A stretch of 64,000 nt of DNA from Cryobacterium sp. PH29-G1 (GTDB taxonomy: Bacteria > Actinomycetota > Actinomycetes > Actinomycetales > Microbacteriaceae). Positions 10,668-20,282 of the stretch are shown here, in pieces. The notes under the pieces were generated by a model. The model ran no database searches. It saw only the letters and a list, made by a program, of their open reading frames with translations, and had not been told where the DNA came from. The position numbers were made by a program, and so were the translations under genes. The DNA lies in assembly GCF_030063365.1 (NCBI RefSeq), contig NZ_JASISY010000001.1:434001-498000 (forward strand). The letters are read 5' to 3'. The first letter of the stretch is position 1, and each line of letters begins with the position of its first letter.

Positions 10668-12464
10668 ATGGCGACACTCGACATCCCGGACGCTCAACCG
10701 GATACTCCCGAGCAGGGCTACCCGGATTCGTTCGGCGGCGACATCTTCGACACCGATGCGTTGCGGTCCGACTCCGTGGGTTACGACTCCAACGAGCCCG
10801 AACCCCCCACTAACACCGGGCTGATTCCCACCCTGTCGCTCAGCGGTGAACCCGAATTGGTGCTGATCACACCGGATTCCCGCACCCGCCGCTTCGACCG
10901 CGACGACCTCGTGGTACGTAAGGGCGAGATCGCCCTGATCAACGGCCACTACACGCCGCACGAGTCCATGGTGAAAGACCTGGTCGCCGTCTACGACGCT
11001 CTGACCAACGCCGGCATCGATTTTCTGCTGGTGCGCGGCGACCACAACCGTCCGGTCATCGCCGTCGACCGCAAACGGCGCAAGGAAATCACCCGGGTTC
11101 TCGCCACCGCCTTCGCCAACGAGCCTTTTTACGCCAAATCGCTCGACGGCAACGTGAGCCAGCAGCTTCTCCTCGCCGACGGCGCTCTGACGACGCTGCG
11201 CAAGTCATCCGTCTTTCGGGTCTACCGTCCGCGCATTGAACCGATCGGCCGCCTGCGCTACGGCGCGCAGACCGCGTTCCAGTTCGAGCTGTGGCGCTTT
11301 GGCGAAGAAGAAATCATCGCCCCGGTCGAAAACGTACTCATGCGCACCCGGTTGCCGCGCTCCGAAGCCCGCGAAACCACGATTGACCTGTACGGTCGCA
11401 CCTGGTTGACCCTGCAGAACATGTTCGACGATCTGGCCAGCGACGTCTCCTTCGACATCGATCTCGTGTTCAGCTGGGTCGACGGTTCCAGCGCCGCGTT
11501 TCAGAAGGAACGCGCCAAGCGGATGAAGGACTACGTCGTCGGTGAGGGTGACGATTCCGATGCCCGTTTTCGGCAGATCGACGAACTCAAGTACGCGCTA
11601 CGCAGCGTGTATATGTTCGCTCCGTGGATTCGCCGTATCTTCATTGCCACCGACTCGCCGGCACCCGAATGGCTGGCCGAGCATCCCCTCGTTACGATCA
11701 TGCGCAGCGAAGACTTCTTCGTCGACACCAGCGTGTTGCCCATTCACAATTCGCACGCTGTGGAAAGCCAGCTGCATCATATTCCCGGGCTGGCCGAGCA
11801 TTTTCTGTACTCCAACGACGACATGTTCTTCGGTCGTCCGGTCGGCCCCGAGTTGTTCTTCTCGCCCGGCGGCGTGACCAAGTTCGTGGAGGCATCCACT
11901 CGGATCGGTCTCGGCGAGAATGACCCGACCCGCAGCGGATTCGAAAATGCCGCCCGCGTCAACCGGGCGCTGCTGCGCGGCCGGTTCGGCAAGGTCACCA
12001 CCCGTCACCTCGAGCACACGCCGGCGCCGATGCGCAAGAGCGTGCTGTTGGAGATGGAGCAGGAATTTCCCGAAGACTTCAGCCGTACCGCGGCGAGTCG
12101 CTTTCGTTCGGCCACCGACATCTCGGTCACCAACTCGCTGTACCACTACTATGCGCTGATGACCGGTCGCGCGGTCGCACAGACGCAGGTGCACTCGCTG
12201 TACATCGAGACGACGCTGCGCATTGCCCTGCGCCAGATGAACCACCTGCGCAAGCGCCGCGATCAGGACATGTTCTGCCTCAACGACGGCAGCCACCCCG
12301 AAATCTCCACCGAGGTGCGCACCGAAGCGGTCACCGACTTTCTGGAACAGTATTTTCCGATCGTGGCACCGTGGGAACGGGCCAGCGCCGGAACTAGTGC
12401 AGAACCGGGATCGGCCTGGTCATTGGCGGCTCGCGCAATGCAGGCAGAGTTTCCGACGGCGTGA
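10668..12464 (+). CDS. Stealth-family sugar-phosphate transferase
   Basis: 598-residue member of the Stealth family, relatives of the human GlcNAc-1-phosphotransferase and of bacterial capsule polymerases that transfer hexose-1-phosphate units. The four conserved regions can be followed: CR1 around [12 protein letters not shown]2 with [20 protein letters not shown] and [12 protein letters not shown], then CR3 and CR4 in the C-terminal third. ATG 10668 has a near-perfect ribosome binding site (AAGGAGGACC). A 200-residue N-terminal region precedes CR1. The likely role is synthesis of a phosphosugar cell-surface polymer, but no other polysaccharide genes are adjacent. Its last 71 bp overlap the convergent metallophosphoesterase gene. 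Confidence 0.9.
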   Translation: MATLDIPDAQPDTPEQGYPDSFGGDIFDTDALRSDSVGYDSNEPEPPTNTGLIPTLSLSGEPELVLITPDSRTRRFDRDDLVVRKGEIALINGHYTPHESMVKDLVAVYDALTNAGIDFLLVRGDHNRPVIAVDRKRRKEITRVLATAFANEPFYAKSLDGNVSQQLLLADGALTTLRKSSVFRVYRPRIEPIGRLRYGAQTAFQFELWRFGEEEIIAPVENVLMRTRLPRSEARETTIDLYGRTWLTLQNMFDDLASDVSFDIDLVFSWVDGSSAAFQKERAKRMKDYVVGEGDDSDARFRQIDELKYALRSVYMFAPWIRRIFIATDSPAPEWLAEHPLVTIMRSEDFFVDTSVLPIHNSHAVESQLHHIPGLAEHFLYSNDDMFFGRPVGPELFFSPGGVTKFVEASTRIGLGENDPTRSGFENAARVNRALLRGRFGKVTTRHLEHTPAPMRKSVLLEMEQEFPEDFSRTAASRFRSATDISVTNSLYHYYALMTGRAVAQTQVHSLYIETTLRIALRQMNHLRKRRDQDMFCLNDGSHPEISTEVRTEAVTDFLEQYFPIVAPWERASAGTSAEPGSAWSLAARAMQAEFPTA

Positions 12465-13332
12465 TCTCAATGCCGGAAGCGTGCAGACGACGCGCGCTTT
12501 CGGCGGCATCGACGTACTCGAGCGTCGGATAGTGCCCAAGCGGCACCACGGAGTGCAGGACCGTGCCGGGGTAGACGTGCACGAGGTTGAACGCTCGGGC
12601 TCCGTCACGTCCGAGCGTGCCGCCGACCGGAACGTTGAGATCCTGTGTGTAACAGGTCGCTGACGACACCGACACGGGAATGCCGGCGAACATCGCCATG
12701 GACGAGTAGTGCAGGTGCCCGGCGATGATGCTGCGCACATCGGTGCCGCGCAAAACCTCGGCCAGGCGCTCCTGGTCGCGCAGCTCCACAGCGGTGGCCA
12801 GGTCGAGCACGCTGGGGATCGGCGGGTGGTGCATCGCCAGAATGGTGCCGTCAGGTGCCGGCACGCGCAGCTCTTCGGCCAGCCAGCGCAACTGCTCGTC
12901 GGACACGGCACCATAGTGGTGACCGGGCACCGAGGTATCCAGCGTGATCAGACGCAGGCCATTGAGATCGAAGCATCGGTCGATCGGTGCAATGCTGGGC
13001 TCCTGGCCGAGCAGTTCGGTGCGAAACGCCGAACGGTCGTCGTGATTGCCCATCACCCAGACGACGCGGGCGCCCAGCCGGGCTGCGGTGGGCTCCACGA
13101 TTTCCCGCAGGAGCTCGTAGGCGCCTGGTTCACCCTTGTCGGCCAAATCGCCGGTGAAGACGATGGCCTCCGGGCGGGCGCCGGAGGCCTCCACCTCGGC
13201 GAAAAGTTCAGCCAGATGGGCTTCAACATCGACGCTGCCATAGAGCTTCGAACCCCCCGCCAGCAGGTGGGTGTCGCTCAGATGTAACAGGAAATGGTCC
13301 GGCCGGGGGTACTCAGCCGTTCGAATGCTCAC
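12394..13332 (-). CDS. Metallophosphoesterase, CpdA-like cyclic nucleotide phosphodiesterase
   Basis: Calcineurin-like phosphoesterase of class III cyclic-nucleotide phosphodiesterase type, which in characterised relatives hydrolyses cAMP. All metal-binding motifs are present in order: [28 protein letters not shown] and AGHLHYS. I place the start at GTG 13332 ([11 protein letters not shown]), because relatives begin with this segment; a GTG at 13362 would add 10 residues. The 3' end overlaps the Stealth gene tail-to-tail by 71 bp, so both C-termini are encoded on opposite strands of the same DNA. Confidence 0.9.
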   Translation of the reverse strand: MSIRTAEYPRPDHFLLHLSDTHLLAGGSKLYGSVDVEAHLAELFAEVEASGARPEAIVFTGDLADKGEPGAYELLREIVEPTAARLGARVVWVMGNHDDRSAFRTELLGQEPSIAPIDRCFDLNGLRLITLDTSVPGHHYGAVSDEQLRWLAEELRVPAPDGTILAMHHPPIPSVLDLATAVELRDQERLAEVLRGTDVRSIIAGHLHYSSMAMFAGIPVSVSSATCYTQDLNVPVGGTLGRDGARAFNLVHVYPGTVLHSVVPLGHYPTLEYVDAAESARRLHASGIEITPSETLPALREPPMTRPIPVLH

Positions 13333-13571
13333 GGAGCGTCCATTCGTTTGTCGCGGGCACACGCTGCGGGAGCGCCATCGCGATTCATCACACTATTCGA
13401 TCAGAAGTTCTTGAACAACGGGTGTATGCCACGCAACAATCCTGCAACAGTCGGGGCAAATGGGCAAGGAATATCGTCCAGCTCTCGTGGATCCATTGAC
13501 CGGCTGCCGCCCGACCCGGCACCTGGGCGTGTTCCCACCGGCCCGGTGACAGACTGCCTCCCAGCCGGGCT

Positions 13572-14504
13572 GTGGCATGCTTGATCGTGCGCAACCGGTC
13601 AAGTCTCAGCTCCCTCAAGCAGGGTTCGCTGGGGTACCTCGCCGGAGCCGCACTCACCACCGTGGCTTTCATCGGTCTGTACCTGTTCTTTGTGCGCAGC
13701 CATATCGGCCAGGAAGCGGACCAACTGGCCTATGACGGCGCCGAGTTCGGCCGCCGCAGCATCACTCCGTTCACCGGCCGAGTGCTCGACGCGGTGCCGG
13801 ATATCGCCGTGGCGTTCGGGCTGGTGCTGACCGCCGTCATCGGGTTCGTGCGCCGCAACTGGCGCACCCTGCTGGTGGCTCTGGTCGCCGCGGGGGCTGC
13901 AACGGCTTCGGCCCAACTGCTCAAATATGGCATTCTGGCTCGCCCCGACCTGGCCGTCGACGGCTACGCCGGAAACTCCTTCCCGTCGGGGCATACGACG
14001 GTGGCGGCGGCATCCGCTCTCGTGGTGTTTCTGGTCTCCGGCCCCCGGATGCGCCCGATGGTCGCCGGCTGGGGAACGGCCTTCGCCGTGCTGGCCGGGG
14101 TGGCGACCCTCGCCAACCAATGGCACCGGCCGAGCGACGTGATCGCTGCCCTGCTCTGGGTGGCCCTATGGGGGTGCCTCGCCGGAGCCGTGCTCGCCTG
14201 GCCGAGCGTGGGCATCGTGCCGCGAGCGGAGGCCGGCGTTCCGGCTGGAACCGCAGCCCCACGCTGGCTCGCGCTCACCGGGCTGCGGCAGTCCACCATG
14301 CGCGGTATTCGCTGGCTGTCGATCGGCTGCGGCGCGGTCTCCGCCGTGGCTTTCGTCGCCACCCTGGTTCTGAACACCAGTCTCTTTGAGTCGGTCGGAA
14401 CCCTGGGCTCGATCGTGGCCTATCTGGGCGGTGTCACGGCGATTGTCACCGCCGGCCTGGTGCTCGCGCTCAGCGGAACGCGACTGTTCGCCCGCCTACC
14501 CTGA
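13572..14504 (+). CDS. PAP2-family membrane phosphatase
   Basis: Integral membrane lipid phosphatase of 310 residues. The three phosphatase motifs are seen: KYGILARP (C1), SFPSGHTT (C2) and HRPSDV (C3), with the catalytic His residues in C2 and C3. Eight or so hydrophobic segments flank them. The extra C-terminal membrane part (from about residue 230) is longer than in minimal PAP2 enzymes. The start is GTG 13572; a GTG at 13587 is an alternative. It lies 68 bp upstream of the type III polyketide synthase operon on the same strand and might act on its lipid substrates or products, but this is only positional. Confidence 0.87.
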   Translation: MACLIVRNRSSLSSLKQGSLGYLAGAALTTVAFIGLYLFFVRSHIGQEADQLAYDGAEFGRRSITPFTGRVLDAVPDIAVAFGLVLTAVIGFVRRNWRTLLVALVAAGAATASAQLLKYGILARPDLAVDGYAGNSFPSGHTTVAAASALVVFLVSGPRMRPMVAGWGTAFAVLAGVATLANQWHRPSDVIAALLWVALWGCLAGAVLAWPSVGIVPRAEAGVPAGTAAPRWLALTGLRQSTMRGIRWLSIGCGAVSAVAFVATLVLNTSLFESVGTLGSIVAYLGGVTAIVTAGLVLALSGTRLFARLP

Positions 14505-14572
14505 CGGATCTCGCCGCCGAGCCGCGGCCGACGGCACCGCGGCAAAGATGGGGTGTACTCAATCGAGGTCCC

Positions 14573-15814
14573 GTGCGACACTGGCTCATGGCCGTCACGC
14601 TGAGAGCGCTCCAGACCGTTGTTCCCCCGACAATTCTGATTCAGGAGCAGGTGCGGGATATTTTCGCCGCCCAGCCCGGACTCACTCGGCTGGCGCAACG
14701 GCTGGTCAGCACGAGTTTCAACGTGTCGGGCATCGACACGCGGCATACCGTCATCGCCGAACTCACCCTCGACAACGATGCCGCCCAACCGCAGTTCTTT
14801 GACGCGCAGCAGCAGCTTCTGCTGAGGCCGAGCACCCGGGTGCGCAACGAGTTGTATATCGAGGAGGCCACCAAACTCTTCGTCGAAGCCGGGCGCCGCG
14901 CGCTCGCGGCCTGCCCCGACATTCGTGCGGAAGATGTCACCCACGTCGTGACCGTTTCGTGCACCGGGTTCTACGCCCCCGGCCCCGACTACATGCTGGT
15001 GCGTGAGCTCGGCCTGAACGCCAACACCCAGCGCTACCACCTCGGATTCATGGGCTGCTACGCAGCGATGCCCGCCCTGCGCACCGCGAAACAGTTCGTT
15101 GAAGCCGACCCGAACGCGGTCGTGCTCGTGGTCAGCGCCGAACTCTGCTCGCTGCATCTGCGCACCTCGAGCGACCCCGACACCATCGTGGCCTCCTCGC
15201 TGTTCTCCGACGGTGCCGCCGCCGGCATTGTCAGTGCGCGCGCGCCGTTGCCCGGCGAGAAAGCCCTCGGACTCGACCTATTCGAAACGGTGATCACCCC
15301 GGTCGGTGAGGGCGACATGGCCTGGAAAATCGGTGATGAAGGATTCGAAATGATTCTCAGCACCTACGTTCCGCACATCATCGACGAACACATTGAAGAG
15401 GCGCTCGCCCCGCTGTTCGCCCGGGATGCGTCGATCACCGGGCAGCTCGCCGCCGGGCGTGCAGCGGATGCCGGCCCGGTGACCGTCGGCACCGGCGGGA
15501 CCCTGCTGGCTCCCCTTCTCACCCTCGCTCCGGCCCCGTCGCTCAGCTCGGTGATCGAGCACTGGGCGATTCACCCCGGCGGCCGCAGCATTCTCGACAA
15601 GACCGAGGCGAAACTTGCGCTACGCACCGACCAGTTGATCCCGTCGCGCGAGACGCTGCGCACCAACGGCAACATGAGCAGCGCAACCATTCTGTTCGTG
15701 ATGAAGGCCATTCTTGACGCCCCGGCCACGGCCGACGGCGAACGGGTCTGTGCCATGGCGTTCGGCCCGGGCCTCACCGTGGAATCCAGCCTGATGACCG
15801 TGGTCGAGGGCTGA
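14573..15814 (+). CDS. Type III polyketide synthase (alkylresorcinol/alkylpyrone synthase-like)
   Basis: Homodimeric chalcone-synthase-like enzyme, 413 residues, that extends an acyl-CoA starter with malonyl-CoA and cyclises the product. The catalytic triad is intact: Cys in GFMGCYAAMPALR, His in WAIHPGGRSILD and Asn in NGNMSSATI. GTG 14573 has a GAGG 7 bases upstream; ATG 14588 is an alternative. The next two genes follow without a gap, giving a PKS-methyltransferase-flavin hydroxylase operon like the Streptomyces griseus srsABC phenolic lipid operon, so an alkylresorcinol or alkylpyrone is the likely primary product. The starter acid is not predictable. Confidence 0.93.
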   Translation: MRHWLMAVTLRALQTVVPPTILIQEQVRDIFAAQPGLTRLAQRLVSTSFNVSGIDTRHTVIAELTLDNDAAQPQFFDAQQQLLLRPSTRVRNELYIEEATKLFVEAGRRALAACPDIRAEDVTHVVTVSCTGFYAPGPDYMLVRELGLNANTQRYHLGFMGCYAAMPALRTAKQFVEADPNAVVLVVSAELCSLHLRTSSDPDTIVASSLFSDGAAAGIVSARAPLPGEKALGLDLFETVITPVGEGDMAWKIGDEGFEMILSTYVPHIIDEHIEEALAPLFARDASITGQLAAGRAADAGPVTVGTGGTLLAPLLTLAPAPSLSSVIEHWAIHPGGRSILDKTEAKLALRTDQLIPSRETLRTNGNMSSATILFVMKAILDAPATADGERVCAMAFGPGLTVESSLMTVVEG

Positions 15815-16519
15815 ATGGCCCTTCCCTCACTGCGCGTGCGGGCACACGACGCGGTGGAGATCATGGATTCGCCGCTGTGCGACCCGGCCATGCTCACCCG
15901 TACCTACCGGGACTTTCGCGTCGTCAACGCGGTGGTGTCCGGCTGGTCGGGGATCTATCGCACGCGCATCCGCCCCGCACTGTCGACCACGACCGAATCG
16001 ACGCTGCTCGACGTCGGCTCCGGCGGCGGCGACGTGTCGCGGGCGATCGCCGGCTGGGCGCGCCGTGACGGGTTGCGGCTTCGGGTGACCGGCATCGACC
16101 CGGATGCCCGCGCGCACGCGTTCGCGACCAGCCAACCCACGATCGCCGGACTGTCGTTTCGACGGGCGCTCAGTTCCGATCTGGTCGCGGAGGGCGCACG
16201 GTTCGACTTCGTTATTTCCAACCACGTGTTGCACCACCTCAGCGCGGCCGAGCGGCACGGACTGCTCGAGGATTCGGAGGAACTCGTTCGCGGCCGGGTG
16301 CTGCACGCCGATCTGGAGCGGTCGACATACGCCTACCTCGGGTTCGCGGTGGCGACCTGGCCCTTCTTTCGGCATTCCTACATTCGTCCCGACGGGCTGA
16401 CCTCGATTCGGCGCAGTTATACCGCCCATGAGCTGTGGGCCGCGGTGCCGGCCGGGTGGGTCGTCTCCCGCGGCTGGCCGTCTCGTCTCGTACTGAGCTG
16501 GGATGCGCCCGGTGCGTGA
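15815..16519 (+). CDS. Class I SAM-dependent methyltransferase in polyketide operon
   Basis: 234-residue class I methyltransferase. Motif I is LLDVGSGGGDVS, the acidic residue ending strand 2 is in GIDPDAR, and motif IV is DFVISNHVLHHL. The ATG directly follows the synthase stop (TGAATG), and its end overlaps the next gene by 17 bp, so it is translationally linked on both sides. By analogy with the srs operon it probably methylates the phenolic or quinone ring made by the synthase, but it could act on carbon or oxygen. Confidence 0.87.
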   Translation: MALPSLRVRAHDAVEIMDSPLCDPAMLTRTYRDFRVVNAVVSGWSGIYRTRIRPALSTTTESTLLDVGSGGGDVSRAIAGWARRDGLRLRVTGIDPDARAHAFATSQPTIAGLSFRRALSSDLVAEGARFDFVISNHVLHHLSAAERHGLLEDSEELVRGRVLHADLERSTYAYLGFAVATWPFFRHSYIRPDGLTSIRRSYTAHELWAAVPAGWVVSRGWPSRLVLSWDAPGA

Positions 16520-17651
16520 TGTTGTCATTGTCGGTGGGGGACCGGTCGGCACGATGCTGGCCTGCGTGCTCGCCGTCGGTGGGATCGACGTGGAGGTGCT
16601 CGAACAGCGGGAACAGCCGTCGCTGCGCTCCCGGGCCATCGGCATCCACCCGCCCTCGCTCGCTACCCTCGCCGGGATCGGCGTTCTGGATGCCCTGCTC
16701 GAGCGTGCCGTGCGCATTGGAGCGGGGGAGGTGCGCTGCGATGGCCGACGGCTCGGACAGTTGTCGTTCGAGCGGGCAGCGCCGCGGTACCCGTTCGTGG
16801 CGGCCCTGCCGCAATACGAGACCGAGGCCCTGCTGCGGCAACGGTTCGAGCAGTTGCGACCGGGCCGGTACCGCAGCGGTGTCACCGTGACGGCGGTGCG
16901 TGACGGCGGTGCTGCCGTGCTGCTGTCGACCGACGCCGGCCAGGTCGAGGCCCGCTATGTGATCGGCGCCGACGGCGCGCGTAGCGTGGTGCGCCACGCG
17001 GCCGGCATCACCTGGCAGCAGCTGGGCCGCCGGGAAACCTATCTCATGGGTGACTTTATCGATACCGCGCTGGCTGATACCGGACCCGGTGCGAGCCGTG
17101 CGGTGCTCTATTTCGAACGCGGCGGAGTGGTGGAGTCGTTTCCGCTGCCCGGTGGCCGGCGTCGCTGGGTGGCCATGACCGATTTCCTGGCAACGGATGC
17201 CGGCAGCGCCGACCTCGCCGCGCTCATCCGTCATCGAACGGGCGTGCGTGTGGCCGAACCCGTCGGGGAGGCCAGCGCGTTCGCCGTGCAGCAGCGGCTC
17301 GCCGGGCGCATGCACGCCGGCCGCATCGTGCTGGTCGGCGACGCGGCACACCAAATCAGCCCGATCGGCGGGCAGGGCATGAACCTCGGCTGGCTCGACG
17401 CCGTTGCCCTCGCGCCGGCGCTGCAACGGGCGCTGCTGGTACCGTCGCAGGCGGCATCCGTTCTGGCCGGCTACGACCGCACCCGGCGCAACGCCGCTCG
17501 TCGCGCGGCCGTGCAGGCCGGATTTAACATGAACATGGGCCGACCGGCGCACGGCGTGCGACTGGGCGCCCGCAACGCCCTGGTGCGCGCCCTCACGCTG
17601 CCCCCGGCCAACGAACTCATCGCCCGGGCGTTCACGATGCGCTGGCTGTGA
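16503..17651 (+). CDS. FAD-dependent aromatic hydroxylase (polyketide tailoring)
   Basis: 382-residue class A flavoprotein monooxygenase. The FAD/NADPH motifs are in order: IVGGGPVG (GxGxxG) at the N-terminus, the DG motif IGADGARS near residue 155, and the GD motif GDAAHQISPIGGQGMN near residue 280. It overlaps the methyltransferase gene by 17 bp. In the srs operon the corresponding flavoprotein hydroxylates an alkylresorcinol and leads to a quinone; the same role is likely here. Confidence 0.9.
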   Translation: MRPVRDVVIVGGGPVGTMLACVLAVGGIDVEVLEQREQPSLRSRAIGIHPPSLATLAGIGVLDALLERAVRIGAGEVRCDGRRLGQLSFERAAPRYPFVAALPQYETEALLRQRFEQLRPGRYRSGVTVTAVRDGGAAVLLSTDAGQVEARYVIGADGARSVVRHAAGITWQQLGRRETYLMGDFIDTALADTGPGASRAVLYFERGGVVESFPLPGGRRRWVAMTDFLATDAGSADLAALIRHRTGVRVAEPVGEASAFAVQQRLAGRMHAGRIVLVGDAAHQISPIGGQGMNLGWLDAVALAPALQRALLVPSQAASVLAGYDRTRRNAARRAAVQAGFNMNMGRPAHGVRLGARNALVRALTLPPANELIARAFTMRWL

Positions 17652-17708
17652 GCGTGCGCCGGCCCGAAGTGGTGCCGGCTCCGGCCGCAGATCGAGTTGA
17701 ATAGACGG

Positions 17709-19319
17709 GTGACTTCTGCACCAATAACCACTGACCTCATCTCCCGGCTGCGCTCCGACCTTGCCGCCGCCCATTTCTCGGTTCCGGGCCTGACCGGATT
17801 GTGGGGCATCGACGCGGATGCCGCCCTCCGCCGTAACCAGCGGGTCCCGGCCCAGCGCGCGCTCGCCGCGCTCGCCACCAGGCTGGGCCGGAACGAGCCC
17901 GCCGCGACCCTCGCGCGGCTGTTCCTGCTCGGCGACCAGGTACCGCGCGCTGACCTCGACACCGCAATGCCGACACTCGGGGCCAAGGGCGCGGAAGAGC
18001 TCGCCCTCGTGGCTTTCGTTGGTAACCCCACCGCCACAGACTCGGCCGGGCCGGAAACATTCCTGCGCCCGCTCGTCGACCTGCGCCCGTACAGCTTCGT
18101 CGACGCCCACGGTGCCGGCAGCTGGTGGATCGTGAGTGATCTGGGGGAGCTGGCGCTCGGGCATCCGCTCGGTGAAACGCATGTTCTGGGCATCGGCGGG
18201 GCCTCCCGCACCCTCAGCGGCCTCATGATGCCGACACCCGTGGCGCGGGCGCTCGACATCGGCACCGGCTGCGGAATTCAAGCCATGCACGCCGCGCGGC
18301 ACGCCGAGCACGTCGTCGCGACCGATATTTCGGTGCGCGCGCTCGAATTGGCGGCGCTCAACGCCGAGCTCAACGACATCGACAATATTGAGTTTCGCTT
18401 CGGCAGCCTGTTTGAGCCGGTGGCGGGGGAGCGTTTCGACCACATCATTTCGAATCCGCCGTTCGTGATCACCCCGCGGGGCGTTGACGTGCCGAGCTAC
18501 GAGTACCGCGACGGCGGCATGGTCGGCGATGCGCTGGTCGAAGCCGTGGTGCGGGGCGCCGCCGCGCATCTGAGCCCCGGAGGTGTGGTGCAACTGCTCG
18601 GCAACTGGGAGTATCACGACGACACGGATGCCTTCGACCGGCTCGAGCGGTGGCTCACGCCGGTTGCCGGAGAGTCGTTGGACGCCTGGATCATCGAGCG
18701 TGAGGTGCAGTCGCCGGGCGAATACGCCGAAACCTGGATTCGGGACGGTGGTACTCGCCCCGGCACCGCCGACTTCGACCTGCTCTACAACGCCTGGCTG
18801 AATGACTTCGAAGCGCGCGGCGTGCGCCGGGTGGGGTTCGGCTACCTGGTGCTGCGTCGAACCGATGTCGTCGCCACCGGCCTGCCTACTCCGCCCACCC
18901 TGCGCCGCCTCGAACGGATGCCCGATGCCCTCGGCCACAATCCGGCGGGCCTCGGCGCCCACCTGGCCGAGTGCCTCGCGGCCCACGATTGGCTGGCCCG
19001 AACGGATGACGCGCTCCTGCTGCGCACGAGCCTCACCGTGGCTTCCGATGTCACCGAGGAACGCCACTACTGGCCCGGCCAACCAAATCCCACGCTCATG
19101 ACGCTGCACCAGGGCGGCGGATTCGGCCGCTCGGTGCCGCTCGACACGGCCCTCGCCGGTCTGGTCGGCGCCTGCGACGGCGACCTCGCGGTCGGGGCCA
19201 TCATTGGCGCTCTCGCCCAGCTGCTCGAGGCCGACGAGGCCGCTCTGGTCGCCGAACTGCTGCCGCAGCTGCGTGGCCTGCTCGTCGATGGCTTTCTGAG
19301 CCTGCCCGAGCCGGTCTAG
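17709..19319 (+). CDS. Large class I methyltransferase with N5-glutamine-MTase-type NPPF motif
   Basis: 536-residue protein with a central Rossmann methyltransferase domain (motif I ALDIGTGCGIQ, about residues 180-190, and NPPFVITP around residue 255). The NPPF motif is typical of enzymes that methylate an amide or amino nitrogen in protein, RNA or DNA. The N-terminal ~160 residues are a winged-helix-like actinobacterial domain and the C-terminal ~130 residues are a further domain I cannot name. GTG 17709 is preferred over TTG 17697. This architecture is common in actinobacteria as a single-copy gene; the target is unknown. Confidence 0.85.
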   Translation: MTSAPITTDLISRLRSDLAAAHFSVPGLTGLWGIDADAALRRNQRVPAQRALAALATRLGRNEPAATLARLFLLGDQVPRADLDTAMPTLGAKGAEELALVAFVGNPTATDSAGPETFLRPLVDLRPYSFVDAHGAGSWWIVSDLGELALGHPLGETHVLGIGGASRTLSGLMMPTPVARALDIGTGCGIQAMHAARHAEHVVATDISVRALELAALNAELNDIDNIEFRFGSLFEPVAGERFDHIISNPPFVITPRGVDVPSYEYRDGGMVGDALVEAVVRGAAAHLSPGGVVQLLGNWEYHDDTDAFDRLERWLTPVAGESLDAWIIEREVQSPGEYAETWIRDGGTRPGTADFDLLYNAWLNDFEARGVRRVGFGYLVLRRTDVVATGLPTPPTLRRLERMPDALGHNPAGLGAHLAECLAAHDWLARTDDALLLRTSLTVASDVTEERHYWPGQPNPTLMTLHQGGGFGRSVPLDTALAGLVGACDGDLAVGAIIGALAQLLEADEAALVAELLPQLRGLLVDGFLSLPEPV

Positions 19320-19338
19320 CCACCGCCGCCCCCGTTCG

Positions 19339-19424
19339 TAACTCCTGCAATTTGCACAGGCGTCAGAATAGTTGGGCGGAATTCCGCGCATCCGTTTGGC
19401 GCCGGTCACCAATTGCAGGAGTTA
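19339..19424. repeat. Intergenic inverted-repeat element with 14-bp perfect arms
   Basis: Arms TAACTCCTGCAATT (19339-19352) and its exact reverse complement (19411-19424) bracket 58 bp between the methyltransferase and SDR genes. The AACTCC(C/T)GC core is shared with the hairpin at 7765-7806. This looks like a member of a small non-coding palindromic repeat family; the wide loop makes a simple terminator less likely. Confidence 0.65.
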
Positions 19425-19452
19425 TGCGCGGGCGGGGCGCTAACCTGACGCC

Positions 19453-20256
19453 ATGACTACTACACCAGCGCTTCCGGCCGCCTTCGACCTGGCAGGTCGC
19501 ACGGCGCTCGTCACCGGGGCAGGCAGCGTCACCGGCATCGGCTTTGCCGCAGCGCGGATGCTGGGTGAACTCGGCGCCCGGGTGATCCTCACCGGCACGA
19601 CGGCGCGGGTGCACGACCGCGCGCTCGAACTAGTCGCAGACGGCCTCGAAGCCAGCGGAGTCATCTGCACCCTCGACTCGGCCGCCGGGGCCGCCGGGCT
19701 GGAGGTGGCGCTCGCCGCGAGCGGACTCGAACCGACGATCCTGGTCAATAACGCCGGCATGGTCGCTGTCGGCGACGCCGAGATGGGGCACGGCGACATT
19801 TTGACCAGCCCCGCCGAGTGGGAGCACGGCCTCGCCATCAACCTGTCCACGGCCTTTCACGCCACGCGCACGGTGATCGGTTTCATGCGCGCGGCCGGCT
19901 GGGGCCGCATCGTGACGGTGTCCAGTGTGAGCGGCGCGATCATGGCCAGCCGTGGTGACGTTGCCTACGCGGCGGCCAAGGCCGGTCTGGTTGGGCTGAC
20001 CCGGGCCCTCGCCGTCGACGAGGCCGGAGCCGGTATCACGTCCAACGCCGTGGCCCCGGGGTGGATCGGAACCGGCTCCCAGCTCACCAGCGAGGCTCTG
20101 GAAGGGGCGCTCGTGCCGGCCGGACGCAGTGGTACACCGGGGGAGGTCGCATCCGTTGTCGCCTTCTTGGCGTCCCCCGGCGCCGCCTACGTCACCGGCC
20201 AGGTGATCGTCGTAGACGGTGGCAACGCCGTGGCCGAAGAGCGCCGCCCCCAATAG
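19453..20256 (+). CDS. Short-chain dehydrogenase/reductase
   Basis: Classical SDR of 267 residues. The cofactor motif is TGAGSVTGIG, with NNAG, the active-site Ser in TVSSVSG and YAAAK as the catalytic Tyr/Lys pair. The C-terminal GQVIVVDGG is typical of FabG-like reductases. ATG 19453 follows the inverted-repeat element. No pathway context identifies the substrate, and it converges with the ABC permease gene 27 bp away. Confidence 0.92.
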   Translation: MTTTPALPAAFDLAGRTALVTGAGSVTGIGFAAARMLGELGARVILTGTTARVHDRALELVADGLEASGVICTLDSAAGAAGLEVALAASGLEPTILVNNAGMVAVGDAEMGHGDILTSPAEWEHGLAINLSTAFHATRTVIGFMRAAGWGRIVTVSSVSGAIMASRGDVAYAAAKAGLVGLTRALAVDEAGAGITSNAVAPGWIGTGSQLTSEALEGALVPAGRSGTPGEVASVVAFLASPGAAYVTGQVIVVDGGNAVAEERRPQ

Positions 20257-20282
20257 CACCTCCCGCAGACTCCGTGCGGCGG

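Noticed and set aside
16239..19412. 1057-codon open frame on the minus strand
   Set aside because: It is antisense to the methyltransferase and flavin hydroxylase genes, has no recognisable motif and has shadow-frame composition typical of high-GC DNA.
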